Part shown: piece by piece, positions 1-12,240 of the stretch
Position numbering within the stretch: position 1 is the stretch's first letter
Layout: each line of letters starts with the position of its first letter
NCBI RefSeq assembly: GCF_002099425.1
Contig: NW_018344105.1
Span: 992,001-1,056,000 of the forward strand
DNA length: 64,000 nt
Direction of reading: 5' to 3'
Origin: Phascolarctos cinereus
Taxonomy: Eukaryota > Chordata > Mammalia > Diprotodontia > Phascolarctidae
Notes under the pieces: generated by a model
What the model was told of the DNA's origin: nothing
The model's input: the letters and a program-made list of their open reading frames with translations, nothing else
Database searches by the model: none
Program-made: the position numbers and the translations under genes

Positions 1-1067
1 TCATTTACTCAGTCAACTAACAATTAGTAAGCACGCACTATGTATAGGTGTCCTGGATCTCCCTTTGGCGGTCTGATAGTCTATAGGCCCCATTCATAGA
101 ACCCGGGTGAAGAACCACTAGTATATAGAGCACGTGTTAGATACTGGGGTTAAATTAAGGTTATCTCCACCCTTATGGGATCACAGTAAAATTGAGACTT
201 TGAAATAGACAGCTTTGGAATTGTGAGTTCTTTTGTTCAGGTTTATTAAGAAACCACTTGCTCTTTGAAATCAGATATTATCCAAATACTGCATTTCCAA
301 TTTCATGTTGTGCCTAAACTTCACATTTATATCGAACATTCTAGCACATTTCAGTAATCATTTGGCATTGAGACACTGACTTTTAAAAGGAAAAAATTCG
401 TGGAAATACAATAGCAGGCAATTCCAACTGTTAGGAGGTGAGGATAGGAAAATTCCCTTAAAGGGAGTTTATATCATTTGTGAAGAAATTCAACAATCAC
501 AAATAAAGGCACACTGAGTGGGATCTACACAAGCACAGTTTTATGGGATATAACACCTTTGCTTCAAACATATGGATAAATGAAAGGAACAAAATGTCTT
601 GAATTGACTGGATTCTCTGTTTTACTTTGCACGAACAGATACAAAATGAAGAAAATTAACTCAGCTAGTCATCTGGAAACTCAAGTAATAAACTAATTCC
701 CAAGCCCCCCAGACTTCTCTGTTTCACCACAATACAGTAACCAAAGAAGTGTGGAGCCTTTGGCAATATGCTCTCTCTGGGCCTCTGTTTCCTCCTAAAA
801 TGAGGGGGTGGACTAGATGGTGACAATCTGTGTTCTATGCACAACTATGGATTCATTCACAGCCCATAGCAGGCCCCTAAATGCTTGGGGACTGAGTAAC
901 CTGTTCTCTTTTTCAAAGATAAGCCTATTCAATGAACTTAAGTATCTACAGTATAACACTTCCAAAGAGGTTCTATCAGGACAACAAAGCTTAAATCAGG
1001 CAGAATTTTAGAGGATCTCGGCTGTGATAACTGAGGATATTTATTCCATCTACCTCCCTTGAATGGA

Positions 1068-1068
<1 letters not shown>
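1..1068. other. Single-copy sequence, mostly unassigned
   Basis: No coding or RNA gene is visible. The first 60 bases (AACAATTAGTAAGCACGCAC) resemble the antisense end of an L2 relic. Around 760-838 a MIR-like stretch is recognisable by GGGCCTCTGTTTCCTCCTAA followed by GGACTAGATGG. The remainder has no repeat I recognise. The 64-codon frame at 817-1011 starts inside the MIR-like stretch and is not credible as a gene. Confidence 0.4.
760..838 (+). repeat. MIR (CORE-SINE) fragment
   Basis: The stretch reads CTCTCTGGGCCTCTGTTTCC, then TCCTAAAATGAGGGGGTGGACTAG in two pieces typical of the 3' half of a sense-strand MIR. The head and tail are lost. Divergence is high, as expected for a relic inherited from the therian ancestor. 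Confidence 0.55.

Positions 1069-1112
<44 letters not shown>
1069..1112. repeat. (AC)22 microsatellite
   Basis: Uninterrupted AC dinucleotide run of 44 bases, followed by a C-rich stretch. The length and purity predict length polymorphism. The 92-codon frame that covers it (poly-Thr-His) is a by-product of the repeat. Confidence 0.97.
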
Positions 1113-1114
<2 letters not shown>

Positions 1115-1799
1115 CACCCCCCCTTACAGGTCTATTTGATTTATGTTCCCAGGGACAGTTTTGTGCCAAATCTCATAGTCAGCTCTCAAGCTTTCCGCAG
1201 CAAAGCCTTCCCCTGGCCAGTCTTGCTGAAATGATCCCGTTACTTACCGTCCGCTGTGAGAAGGTCGCAGGGTCACTCCCTCCCATAGTCATGCTGAGGA
1301 ATTCACACACAATTGGCCAAGTAAACCACTATTACATTTAGCTTTGTAGACAAAGTCTTTCAAAATCAACCAACAGGCTTGCTGTTCCCCTCATCCCCCT
1401 CCCCACCCATCAAAAATGGGCCATTTTCCATTTCAAATATGTTGAAGGCTCTATCTTTTCAAATTTCTCTTATTTTAAAATTCAACTCTCCAAAATCAAT
1501 TGCACATTGACTGAACATAAAAGCTTCTAAGGAAAAATAGAAATCAGTAGAATGAAAAAAAAAATACAAGTAGAAATGTGAATAAATAAGAAGAGCCATC
1601 AGGAATGAAAACCTTTCAGAAGAGTTGTACCTCTCAATATTTCATATACTCTTGCTAGAGGGGTTATCGCATCCCTTTTCTACAGTCTCCATCTGTACAA
1701 TGTCTAAGCACTAGTGGAAAAACCCAACTACAGCAATTACCCAAAGCATTGCCTGCAGATGGCATTAAGCGAAATGTGACAAGCTTCTAAACACACTTT
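1113..1799. other. Unassigned single-copy sequence
   Basis: AT-rich sequence with short A-runs near 1554-1566. I see no gene, structured RNA or recognisable repeat before the SINE duplication at 1800. Confidence 0.4.
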
Positions 1800-1978
1800 T
1801 AAAATTGTTTCTAGGGGGCAGCTAGGTGGTGCAGTGGATAGAGCACCGGCCCTGGATTCAGAAGGACCTGAGTTCAAATCTGGCCTCAGACACATAACAC
1901 TTACTAGCTGTGTGACCATGGGTAAGTCACTTAACCCCATGGCCTAGCAAAAAATAAAATAAAATAAAATTGTTTCTA
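1800..1978 (+). repeat. Short-form marsupial SINE (WSINE1-type) with 14-bp target duplication
   Basis: The SINE body (1814-1964) starts GGGGGCAGCTAGGTGGTGCA and contains the tRNA-like B box GAGTTCAAATC and the CORE-like TAGCTGTGTGACC. It ends CTTAACCCCATGGCCTAGC plus an A-rich AAAAT tail. Both flanks carry TAAAATTGTTTCTA (1800-1813 and 1965-1978), a perfect 14-bp duplication made by L1-type insertion. It is non-coding and depends on L1 proteins supplied by other elements. The clean duplication argues for a fairly young insertion. Confidence 0.9.
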
Positions 1979-3482
1979 CCTCTTTTTTTTTTTTTGCTGT
2001 GAAATGGTCAGATTTATAGGTTCAATGGGGCAAACAAAGTAAACCTGTGGTAGGCTGCATGGATGGAATTCCTCAATATTCCATTTTGAGAACCTCCAAT
2101 GATGACTTCTAACCAGACCCAAAAGACAAAGAGAAAATTCAGAGCCATAGAAAGCTACCTCTGAAAAACAAATGTGTCTTTTTTCAACACAACTGGTATT
2201 ATTCATGCCATCCATCTGGGGACAGCAGCAACAGTATTTTTTCCAAAGCCCCTGCTTCATTAACATCTTTTGAAGACCTCACAATGAGTTCATATCTCAT
2301 TTCTTCCCATCATACTTTGAGGCACTACTTTTGAATCTTGTTTTGCAATAGACAAATTAGCACAGAGAGGTAAAGGTGGAATTCGGACTCGGACTCAGTC
2401 TTCTGCCTCCCACGACAGTCCACTATCGATTAGAGTCTTCTGCCACTCTTTTGTGTTGTCAGGGATGAAATGATGCACTGGGATACTCCACTAAATGCTG
2501 ATCCGGACCATACAGATCATTAGGGAAGCAATTACTCATGCTCTAAGGATAAGCTGACTTTTTTTATGACTAGATACAACGTGGTGTCCCAGAAAGTATA
2601 ATTTACTAACTGGGCCCCAATGACCTAGAAGAATTAACACACCTCCCAAATGTGACCATGTTTTCATTCACTCACTGATATGTCTCATCAAACCTGAGGC
2701 CAACATGTAGCACGCATAAATGCCAGTATCCAGAAGACAGCTTACCAGCAGCCCAAGCTATGCCCTGTTTCCTAAATAGCAAGTTTGATGGTTATAGAAA
2801 TAAGAAACCAAGAGCAATGAGAGGCTGTGATTGGCCTCAAAGGGCAAAAGTTGCAAAGAGACAAATTTCGGCTTGATTGAAAAGCTACCTAACCATCAGG
2901 ACTATGCCCAAGTGAAAAGCACGAGCTGGGTTGGGGGAGAGGGGGCCCTCATACTCACAGGAGGTCATCCAACAGAGGCTCTTTTTAGGGTGATGCTTTT
3001 TCTGGTGTAGATTAGACTCCACGACCTCCACAGTCCCCTCACACTAAAATTCTGTGCTCTTTGTCAACCTATGGGAATGCAAGGGTTCAATTTCCTTTAC
3101 TTTTCCACCTGAAGATTAAGGGAAGTCTTTTTCTGTCTCAACCTCCAGGCCAAAAGTCTGTGATTTCTGAAGCCAATGCCCTGCGTTCAAGAGTATAGCC
3201 TAGCAAACAAGCCTCTTTCTTTGGTGACTCAAGGCCAAAAGGTCACCATTCGGTTCACGTATTGCCACCACATAGGGCTGGGCTCCCAGAAAGTATGGGA
3301 TGTGGTGCTAAGCTGGTACCAAGGCCAGGACATACCTGTAAGTGGACTGTGTTCTGAACACCTTGCACAGAACCTTGCGTTATTTGTTGAATTAATAAAT
3401 CCTTTGAATCAGTTTGTTTTTTGCCATTTGCCTCTTTCCTATAAAAATGAACTTTCCTATAAAAGTTTACCGTTATATAGCA

Positions 3483-3523
3483 TGTTCATATATATGTATG
3501 TGTATGTACATATATATATATCA
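3483..3523. repeat. AT-rich alternating purine-pyrimidine tract
   Basis: ATATATGTATGTGTATGTAC followed by ATATATATATATC. Low-complexity DNA with a tendency to melt; no further meaning is visible. Confidence 0.8.
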
Positions 3524-3614
3524 TCTATTCTTTGCTCTTCATGGCAAAGAATATTTCATTTTGGTCTCTGAATCCTCAGAGTGTAACACAGCATCCTTTG
3601 TACAATAAGCATAT

Positions 3615-3631
3615 TATCATCATCATCATCA
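3615..3631. repeat. (ATC)n trinucleotide repeat
   Basis: A short ATC run in an AT-rich context. The same motif recurs at 23,807-23,832, where it abuts a MIR. Confidence 0.85.
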
Positions 3632-4719
3632 TATCAACAACATTAATAAATAGCCGAGTAACTGAGGGTTCTGCTTAAGTGAGTCCAGGTTAATCTCCAC
3701 TTGACAACACCTTGACATTGATTTGGCAACTGTATTAGGAATCCCTTCCTAAAAACAAGATAAAAAATCATCTTTAAGGACACAGGATTTAAATGACCCA
3801 GAGTCCCAACTGTCTATTTCTAAACATTTTATCCTCATCTGCACAAAAGGGACTTCTTTGAGTTCAGGCAATGTTTTCTTTGAAATGGACAGTTTTTCAA
3901 AATCACATCATCTAACTTGGAGACTTCTGCTCAGTGGGTCCACCCAACCTGCACACAACACAGGAAGACGGAATAAGCAGCTGCCAGCAGCCCCTCCAAG
4001 CCAGTCAAACTCAACCAATAAGGCAGGACAGTGAAAAATCAGATCTTGGGTGTTTTATAACACCGAAAAGACTTAATCCCCATCCCTTGGAGGAATTCTC
4101 TCATGATAACAAATTCCACCTCAAGGCACCAATGTTCCCAAGATAATTCCTTTTTTTATTTATATATGTTAAATAATAAAAGGGAGAAAATTATATTCAC
4201 AACTTAGCAGCTAAACAGGCATCATTTTAACATCCACGGAAACTATATTTTTAAATATTTAAAAACAGTTTCCAAAGCGCCCTCCTCATAAATTGTACCT
4301 ATGTTTTAATGTGCTGTTATTTATATGTGAAATTATCCAGTTACAAAAGCAAAAGGTGCTCTCAGCGAACGTGGCGTTTGGGCAAAAAGGCTGTTGGGGA
4401 CAAAGCTTTGACCAAATGAAACCTGGAAACAGCAAAGAAGACCTTCTGGGAGTGATAATGGAACTGAGGTACACAGGGTCTTAGTGTTTTGCCTAAAATC
4501 TGCTAACATTTACAAGAGAAAGGACAAAACAGGGAAAGTGACTCACACAGACTCAAACCTCATGTTTTGGTTTTAAAGATATTTTTGCATCAAAGGCCTC
4601 TGGCTATGTTTCTTATTGGCTTATACTATAAGCCCCTGCCTGGTGATATTTGAGGGGAACCTCGGGGATAGGGGGGTACAACCCAGCCCCGGAATAACAC
4701 TAAGGGATATCAGCAATGG

Positions 4720-4902
4720 TAGCAGTGATGATGAGGGGCAGCTAGGTGGGACAATGGATAGAGCACTGGTCCTGAAGTCCTGAAGTCAGGAGGACCTGAG
4801 TTCAAATCTGGCCTCAGACCAAACACTTGACACTTACTAGCTGTGTGACCCTGGGCAAGTCACTTAACCCCAATTGCCTTAAAAAAATAATAGCAGTGAT
4901 GA
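4720..4902 (+). repeat. Short-form marsupial SINE with 13-bp target duplication
   Basis: The body (4733-4889) begins near GGGGCAGCTAGGTGGGACAA and ends CACTTAACCCCAATTGCC with an A-rich tail. The duplication TAGCAGTGATGAT is found at 4720-4732 and 4890-4902 and is identical. Just inside the head, CCTGAAGT is doubled (CCTGAAGTCCTGAAGTCAGG), a small slippage change private to this copy. Confidence 0.9.
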
Positions 4903-4949
4903 TAGCTAGCAGTTACAGGGGTGCTCACAATTTGCATAGTAGCCCACGT

Positions 4950-5112
4950 GCATGCCATCTCCTCACCACCCTCTGAGATTGGTACATTCATTATCCTTAT
5001 TTTTCAGATGAGAAAACTCAGATTCCAAGAGGCTTAAATGTCTGAAGTGAGAATCAAACCCAAGTCTTCCTGACTCCAAGACCAGCAAACCACCTGCTGT
5101 GCCAGGCTGGCT
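4950..5112 (-). repeat. MIR/CORE-SINE, antisense
   Basis: Reading left to right, TTATTTTTCAGATGAGAAAA is followed by GTCTTCCTGACTCCAAGACC and a TGTGCC end, the antisense of a MIR body. It sits about 50 bases beyond the SINE duplication. The 70-codon minus-strand frame here is repeat-derived. Confidence 0.65.
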
Positions 5113-7019
5113 CTCGATTAAACAAGGGGTCTCCTCGCAATCTGAAGTCAAAGCAAAGATGGCCAAAGAGTCCAACTAGCCAATATTGGCCGCTGACCAA
5201 CTTAAATCTCTCTGGTGGAATTCAGTCCCAGTGTAATTATTCCCAACAAACAATTATTGAATTTCTACTCGAGGTAGGGGCTGTACTCTACAATTTGATT
5301 CCTTGGTGAGAAGGCAAATTACTGTCTTTGGAATTTTGGGGCAGAAGAAATGCCAAGGGACCTGTTAATGGAGTAGCTCCATAGAGTCCCCAGGAATCCA
5401 CTTCTGTGCCTCAGCAGGTTTAGCATTTGGAGGACATCAAAGCCACCTAGCAAGTCATCAGCAGGGGTTAACTGACCCAGGGTCCGAGCAGGACCTTAAC
5501 ATACTATTTCTAAGAATACAGATCCTCGCTCCTGACTCCCCTGACTCCTAGGAGATAAGGTGGCAGGCAAGCCTCCTCCACCTGCCCATTTCACCTTAAA
5601 CCCAGCTAGGAAGGGGGCCTAGCAACCTATCTTAACAAAGACTATGTACTTTGCCTCTGGGGATCTGAGGCTGCAAAAGTCTTAGCTGCCAAGGCACTGG
5701 AATCAAGCACTGTTTAATATTAATTTGCAAAGAGGGAAGATTATGAAGAAGTGAAACCTAGAGAGGAAGAAGGAGGAGAAAAGCATTTGAAAGACAGTCA
5801 AAAAAAAATCCAAGCTTCTGTGACAGCAATGTCAGCTCAGAGGACGTGTCCGACGCTGGGACTATTCGACTGCATCCAGATTTGCTTCTGTTTTCTCTTC
5901 AGGGACTTACATGGCAATTGAGAGCATTTCATGTTCTAAAGCTAAAGGTGATATCAAGGTTTCTGCAAAGGGCCCCTGTTGGGGACAGCAGGAGAGCGTT
6001 CTGACTAGGACCCTGAGGAAGGCCCGGTTACCTTCCAGCAATCAAAGTCAACGTGCTGGAGGAGACTGGAGGAGGTCAGGGTCGGTTGCTATTGGGGGGA
6101 GCCCAGCCTCCATAGCTGTGTCAACAGCAGCTTGCCAAGGCTTTCATCTGAGGATCTGTGTGACAGCAAAGACCCCTTGGTGAGCTCTAAAACAAATGTC
6201 CAAGTTCAAGGATGAGGCTGAGGCTTGCTTGTTTTAAGTCTTCACTGCAGACCCCAGAACTGTGCAAAAGAAAAGATCGACTCCCTTTCTCATTCTCAAG
6301 TGATTTCAAGCTACAAAGTAGGATGGTTTTGTAGCAAGAATCTGCCCAGAGTTCACAGCAGCTGGTGCAGATACCACTGGATCTTCCAAGTTATCCTCTC
6401 CCAGAAGGACCATTGACATTTCTGTTTCTCAAAGCCTGCTGGCTACTTCCAGTCCCAGAATGACTCTAAAATCCAACTTCCTTCCGCCTAGGCTGGGTGC
6501 CTCTGTTGTCCTTTCTTTCACTCACTACCCATGTCAGGATCCACAGTCCAGCTACATAAGCAGAGCCTCAAAGAACCACATCTGTGTTCTTGTGCTCCAT
6601 TTTTAGAAGAAAGGAGCAATAACAACAAAAACTAATGTCAACCTCCACTTGCCATCGGCCAGTTCTGTTAGCCCTTCTACATCTCCGTTGCTAAGTCTTC
6701 CAGAGTCATCACTGACAGCCCAGATGATCATCCTAAGGCCCTATAAGGTTCCCAATCATTCAAGAAAGGTTAACTTATGCTAATGTGTTTGCCACAGCCT
6801 GCAGAGACAGGAATCGATGTATACGTCAAAAAGACCTTCAACAGAAAGTACTGAAACAGCAGAATAAATGTTAACCCTCAGTTAACCAGAAATTCAATTA
6901 ACCAGAATCCCAACTTTACAAGAATTCTGGTGAATATAGTTTTTACCCTGCATTGCCTGAGGTGGTCTACATGCCACAAATTCTTAAATTTTTTATTAGA
7001 ATAAAAATTTTGAATCTAG
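5113..7019. other. Unassigned single-copy sequence
   Basis: A weak L2-like end is seen at about 5240-5290 (CAACAAACAATTATTGAATT). The remainder, including the 90-codon frame at 5911-6183, lacks domains or splice-bounded exons that I can defend. A pyrimidine-rich stretch ending CTTCAG (5885-5902) looks like a splice acceptor, but nothing downstream supports an exon. Confidence 0.35.
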
Positions 7020-7194
7020 AATCCACAGCATAATTTTTCTTTTTAAGGCAATTGGTATTAAGCGACTTTCCCAGGGTCACACCGCTAGTAAGTGTCAAGT
7101 GTTTGGTCTGAGGCTGTATTTGAACTCAGGTCCTCCTGACTTCAGGGCCGGTGCTCTATCTACTGTGCCACCTGGCTGCCCCAATCCACAGCAT
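7020..7194 (-). repeat. Short-form marsupial SINE, minus strand, 12-bp target duplication
   Basis: Seen in reverse complement: T-rich tail, then AAGGCAATTGGTATTAAGCG, and a head ending CCACCTGGCTGCCCC near 7182. The flanks carry AATCCACAGCAT at 7020-7031 and 7183-7194, identical. The body is 7032-7182. Confidence 0.9.
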
Positions 7195-8598
7195 TATTAA
7201 AGTAGGTGTTAGCTTTCCTATAAATGGGCGGGTGTGAGGTAACAAGCTATACTGCATTATTATGACCTACAACGTAGAGACAGAGTGCAAAGCTGTTGGA
7301 GTATTAGGCGAGTGGAGTCAACAAGACACGAGTTTCAATCTCAGCCCTGCCACTTCTTAGAAAGGAGATTCCAGGAAAGTTACTTAACTTAGGCAACAGC
7401 CTAAGACTTCTCCACTAAGACACAGGTGAGGTGGCGGCACTGGGAGTAGCCAGTGTCTCCCACAGTGAAGGAATCCCAGGCCTCTGGTGAGAAATGCCTT
7501 GGGTCAAGTGCACATGTGACCTAGGGCCATTTCTATTACCTAGCTCCCATTCAGTTCCGATGGCTATCTCCTACATCTAAAAGCCCAAACTCTACTCCAG
7601 TTGGCAAAGGGGTACTTCTAGCTTCTCCACCCAGATCACAGTCTCCCACCAGTGCTATTTCAGGGGCTGGTGGCCCCAAGTACTCCAGGCTGCTTTGTCT
7701 CCCACAGAGCTTTCAATCACTAACCCAAAACGTGAACATTCCCATGGCGCTTCCGAATCCAGGAGGCTCACCCCAAAGGCTACCCCGTAAAGAGCTTCTA
7801 ATGGCCCTGATCGAATGGCAACAAGACAGTTGGCAAGAACTAAAGCTGCCCCTGATTTGGAATGGGTTGTCAGGAGGCCGCCCCACCCACACAGGAGTTC
7901 AGCTCTCTAGCTTTCTATTGTCCTTGAAGCCTGCCTCTTCAGGGTTTTGTTTTTGCTCTGTAAACAGCATGCTCACACAGAGCTCACACAACCCCCTACC
8001 CAACAACTGAATATGAACCTCACCAATCCTTCTATGCAGCAAGGTCAGAATTTTTTTTAACGGGAAAAAAAAAACATTCTTTGATTAATGCTGAGAGCGG
8101 CAGCATGTTTAGACAGGGTCATGACCTCAAGCATCCATTTAATCAAATTTCTCTCCTGCCTGTCCCAGTGGAGCCATCGCTACAAGAAAGTCTCTCAATG
8201 AAAGAAAGGGAAAAAAGGGGGGGAAAAAGAAAGAAAAGGAAAAAAAGCATACTTCACATCTCACATTATTTACACACTGGTAAGTAATTATTTCACTCTT
8301 CTACCCCCACTGGCCATCACCAGACAAGTCACCTCCTTGGAGAGGCTGAAAAGTCTATTGAGCTGGATGAAATTCATTTCCTTGCTTTCCTTCATGGGGA
8401 AGCTAACTGCTTAGCTTAAAGACTTCTTCATGGCTGCCCGTACACATGGTGTCCATGCTAATGATTTCACTAATTATATTGGTGTTTATCATGTAGAAGA
8501 TGCCTGCCGCTCCCCTTCAGGAATGCCACTGTTTCTCCTCCATGCTTGATCAGTAACATCCTTCGCCACCCTTCCTTCATCATCCAAGACACATATCC
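7195..8598. other. Unassigned span with a possible MIR
   Basis: At 7285-7420 the words GAGTCAACAAGACACGAGTT and GTTACTTAACTTAGGCAACA suggest a badly decayed sense MIR. A polypurine tract lies at 8198-8248. The 92-codon frame at 7732-8010 has no recognisable domain. Confidence 0.35.
8198..8248 (+). repeat. Polypurine tract
   Basis: About 50 bases of almost pure A and G, including a run of seven G. Low-complexity; it creates the Lys/Arg-rich tail of a spurious open frame. Confidence 0.8.
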
Positions 8599-8631
8599 CC
8601 TTCCCAGACACACATACAGACAGACAGACAG

Positions 8632-8659
<28 letters not shown>
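8599..8659. repeat. (CAGA)n/(CA)n compound microsatellite
   Basis: CACATACAGACAGACAGACA grades into a long CA run. The compound structure (CAGA then CA) recurs at 16,971-17,008. It underlies paired spurious frames on both strands. Confidence 0.95.
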
Positions 8660-8662
<3 letters not shown>

Positions 8663-10200
8663 CCTTTACAAGACAGTGAGTCATTACATGACTGGCCAGA
8701 CAAGTCACTGAGTATGTGTTCAAGAGTATTCAATAACCCCCTGATCTCGAATGCAGCTTCTCCAGGGCAAAGAGCAAAAATGAGCTGGGTAGGGAATCAG
8801 GAATTACAGTTTGCCTTTATTTAATAGCTCTATCAGTCAGAGTAATAGAGATGGATAAAATGGTAACCTATTCACCTAGCCCTTCCTAATTGCTATCCTA
8901 AAAAGGAGAAAAAATAAGTAGGTGCAAGAAAAAAGTGGCGATTTAATTGCAGCTCAGAAATCAAAGGTGGATCCTCTGAAAGCCAAGCATGAGCAGCACG
9001 TGCCCATCTCCAAACCCAAACAGAAACGAAGCAATGAAAGGCTGTACCACATGGAGAAAAGCGAGGGCCCAGGCCGTGATCATCTAGGCCCATCCGTCAT
9101 TCAGAACTTGGGGTCTTCATTTCTGCTTAACCACATTCTGAATATTTTGTTCAAGTGGGGCAAGAGAGTGAAACATTTGAAGATTTTTTTTTCTTGCAGG
9201 AAAAAAAGGAAACTAGAGGGCTAGAATTTTAAAGAGATGCCTTCGATTTCTCACTTGAAACTAGCACTGTCTGGTCCATGGTCATCTGAGGAAGTCTTAG
9301 AGCTGACCAGTCCTCTGAGAAGGTACTCCTAATGTATTCAGGGCAGACGCTCAACAAGGCGGTGCCCAGCCTTCAGAGGATTCCTGCTTCCAACTTTTCT
9401 GTCCTCTGAAGATATCCATTAGCAAGGAGGAAACAGGCCCTTCAGCTGACACATGGGGGAGAATGGAAAGCTTTATGGTAGGCAGCTGGCTTCGAAGGGA
9501 GCACCCACAACCAGAGAGACGAGACAGAAAAAATGATGCCAAAGGATGCAGAGAAGTTAGGCAGGGCAGGGGAAGAGTAGGAGGGAGAAGAAAACGTGAG
9601 GCAGATTTACGAAGAAAAGGAAAGAGAAAAAATACGGACGAGTATGGTATACACATACTATAAAATTTCAGGTAATTTGACAAAGAAAAAATGTTTCCTA
9701 TCTCCAACAGAATAAAAAGAAATCAGTAAGAAGCTGCATCACTCTGAGCCTTACACAGTCAGTCACACATATACACACAACTTAATAAGTATCTGGTGAA
9801 CTGAACTCCACTCACATACTTCCAGGATTACACTGCAATGAGTGGCAATGTTAACCAGCCCTTCAATCTAGCACTTCTTTTTTCTACAAATCATCAGGGC
9901 TTAAAGTTAAATACTTATTTCAACATGGGTGTATTTCTCTTTGTGAGAGAGACAGGAAACAGAGGGAGGAAAAAGATGACTCAGAGGTGATGTCTGGAGG
10001 CCACAAATGAACACAACATGGCCCCTGCCATCACGGTGTCTACCCTTTTCATGTGAAGCAGAGCACCAAAAGAATAGCCAGGCTGGCGCAGATCCAGTGT
10101 TCAGGTGCTAAAAGAGACCCCAAAGTGATGGCTCAGTGGGATATGCAGGGCCTCCCTGACACCTTGAAAGTGAGGTCTACCCCAACTTCTCTGAGAAGTC
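8660..10200. other. Unassigned single-copy sequence
   Basis: Purine-rich sequence about 9520-9640 gives an Arg/Lys-rich frame on the plus strand and a Leu/Pro/Ser-rich shadow (118 codons, 9351-9707) on the minus strand. Neither has a domain or a credible start context. I see no other feature. Confidence 0.35.
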
Positions 10201-10352
10201 TTTTATTCAATTCAATTCAACCAGCGTTATTTAATTAAGAGACAGTTATATCCCAGATACTGGGGTTACAAAGATAAAAACAAAGCAGTCTCTACCCAAG
10301 AAGCATATATGCAGTATGGGGAGAGAACAATATATCTACAGATATGTAAATG
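10201..10352 (-). repeat. Ancient interspersed repeat, family uncertain (L2-like end)
   Basis: ATTCAATTCAATTCAACCAG, then CCCAGATACTGGGGTTACAA and AGTCTCTACCCAAGAAGCAT. Relatives are at 12,108-12,240, 46,133-46,300, 52,860-53,000, 59,885-60,020 and 60,262-60,380. The first half matches antisense L2 3' ends as I remember them; the second half I cannot name, and the strand is inferred. Confidence 0.5.
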
Positions 10353-12107
10353 AAGAACGGATACAAAAAAATTTAAAAAAAAAAACAAATTAGGGCGAAG
10401 ACAGGAGAAAGCACTAACAACATACAAGGACAACAGTGAGGAGCGTCAGGATTCCGGGGGGGGAGGGGGCAGCCAGTGCCAAGGCACAGTTGAGAAATGT
10501 AACATTGCCTATGGAGAACTGCTAATGGCTCTATTACACTTCGATGTGCCTTGACCATTTTGTGAGGTGATTGCTATTTTTGCCTATGCCATTCTGTAGG
10601 GCACTGAGGACCATAAGCTAATCACCTACTCGCAGATGTACTTCCTTTAAATCATCTGAAACTTGCCTCAAAGATTCCAAGGCTATTGTTCTCCCATCCT
10701 ATTATTCTGGGATCTGGTAAACAATGCCACGGCCATCTTCTTAGCACTATTCAGCTCTGTATATCTTCCCAGAATCCTTTCTTCTCATCCCTCTCTTCTG
10801 CCTTTCCTGACTGAGGAAGGTTAAGCCTTCCTTGTACCCTCCCATCCCCTCGGACCTGCTCTAGTTCCATTATATTGGTCTTATCAAGGGAAACCCTTCA
10901 TGGGGACACTACTCATTTTGTTGGTCTTTGTAACCACAAGAGTAGTAGAAAAATCTAGTAAAAGGTAAGAAGGCAAGGACTTGGGGGGGAAAATGGGTTG
11001 GTTTTTTTTATTGTGAATTTTAAAATTGTCAAAACTGAACATTTTGTTATATAGGGTATCCCAATGGGGACTGATTTATAACACTTACTTAAGCTATTAA
11101 AGCATGAAGATTTTTGGGACCCAACTGATCAAGGTGGTAATAAAACTGCCTTCTAAGTTTGTAGCCCCCTCTGCCCTTTGTGTTTCCCATTTCATCTTTG
11201 TATCTCTCGCTTCTAGTTTGATTCCTTGTACAGAGTATTTGTTTTACACATGCTTGGCAGGATAGGATTTGGCTGGGGTCACCAGAGAAAACCTGTCGGC
11301 ATGCCATGCCACTCCAGGCTCTTTCCTGGGCTGAAACTCAGGGACTTCCTTTACAGGTATGTTTGGATTCTGGATCCCAAGGTACAAGAAACATTTCCGG
11401 CCCCTTTCCCAGCCTACTCACAAAGATGGATGAGAAATGTCTCCCTGAAACCTGTTCCTGATTCGGGAGAAGCAGCAGATCATTCTGATGGACTCTGTTA
11501 CAGAGTTTATTTTCACACTGTCTACCAGGTCAAGGTTTGCTAAGCAACTAAATAGAGTGAACAAGGTTCCAGGGAAAATGTGTAAATTCTTTTAGAACAC
11601 ACATTGTTTTCAAGGCAACAAACACTTCAGAAGTGTCCACTGACATAAACTAGTGGTAGGTTAATGACAAATAAGACTCAGCTATTCACTAATGCACCTC
11701 CCTTGAGGAACTTGACTAGACTGCTCCTGGTTACTTAGGTCTGGTTAGGTCATGGGCTTAAAAGTAATGGAATGGCATTTAACCAACTGTCTGCAATCCA
11801 GACTGGTAGGAATGAGCGATGTTTTCTACTAGAGGTGGAAAGGGTATAGGCAGATTTCGACCACAAACCTGGCTGGAATTGATAAAAAGGTGGAAGCTCA
11901 TTAAGTAATACCAGATTGGGCATGAAGCAATAAGCAGGTGGCTGGCTTTTCAGATAACAAGATTAGAATTTACATGACCTAAGAGAGTTGGGGAAATGGG
12001 TGGATGGAAAGGGGTTTCTGAAATCACCATGCAAAAATAAAGATGGGCTTAGTAAAAGTGAGGCCCAGGCACAAGAAGCAGAAGGAGCCATCCCTCCATA
12101 CTCAGCG
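10353..12107. other. Unassigned single-copy sequence
   Basis: It contains A-rich and G-rich runs at 10,370-10,390 and 10,455-10,470. A 105-codon frame at 11,226-11,543 has no recognisable motif. No gene is supported. Confidence 0.35.
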
Positions 12108-12240
12108 TCAATTCAATTCAATTCAGCAGGCACTTACTTAGCACACCTGATGTGCCAGACACTGTGCTCCCCGCCTCCCCCGGGAATAAGAAGACAAAAG
12201 TCCAACAATCCCCTTCCTCTGTCCCCCAGTCACTCACATC
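12108..12240 (-). repeat. Ancient interspersed repeat, second copy (L2-like end)
   Basis: TCAATTCAATTCAATTCAGC, then GCACTTACTTAGCACACCTG and GCCAGACACTGTGCTCCCCG. It belongs to the same family as the element at 10,201. The repeated ATTCA head unit is shared by both. Confidence 0.55.

Larger units (their letters stand above)
1979..4719. other. Unassigned span with weak repeat relics
   Basis: No gene is supported. A MIR-like antisense scrap lies about 2340-2440 (CACAGAGAGGTAAAGGTGGA then TCTTCTGCCTCCC). Another MIR-type end lies about 3000-3060 (ATTAGACTCCACGACC then CTAAAATTCTGTGCTC). AT-rich alternating sequence runs 3483-3523 and an ATC repeat 3615-3631. The 131-codon frame at 3176-3571 ends in low-complexity Tyr/Ile and shows no domain. 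Confidence 0.4.

Noticed and set aside
1814-1900. Functional tRNA gene at SINE heads
   Set aside because: A and B box-like words are present, but no cloverleaf can be formed and the sequence repeats at several sites as a SINE head.
3176-3571. 131-codon plus-strand frame
   Set aside because: Ends in low-complexity Tyr/Ile encoded by an AT-rich tract; no recognisable motif.
5885-6183. Possible exon after a splice-acceptor-like CTCTTCAGGG
   Set aside because: No matching donor, domain or codon bias; acceptor-like words are common by chance.
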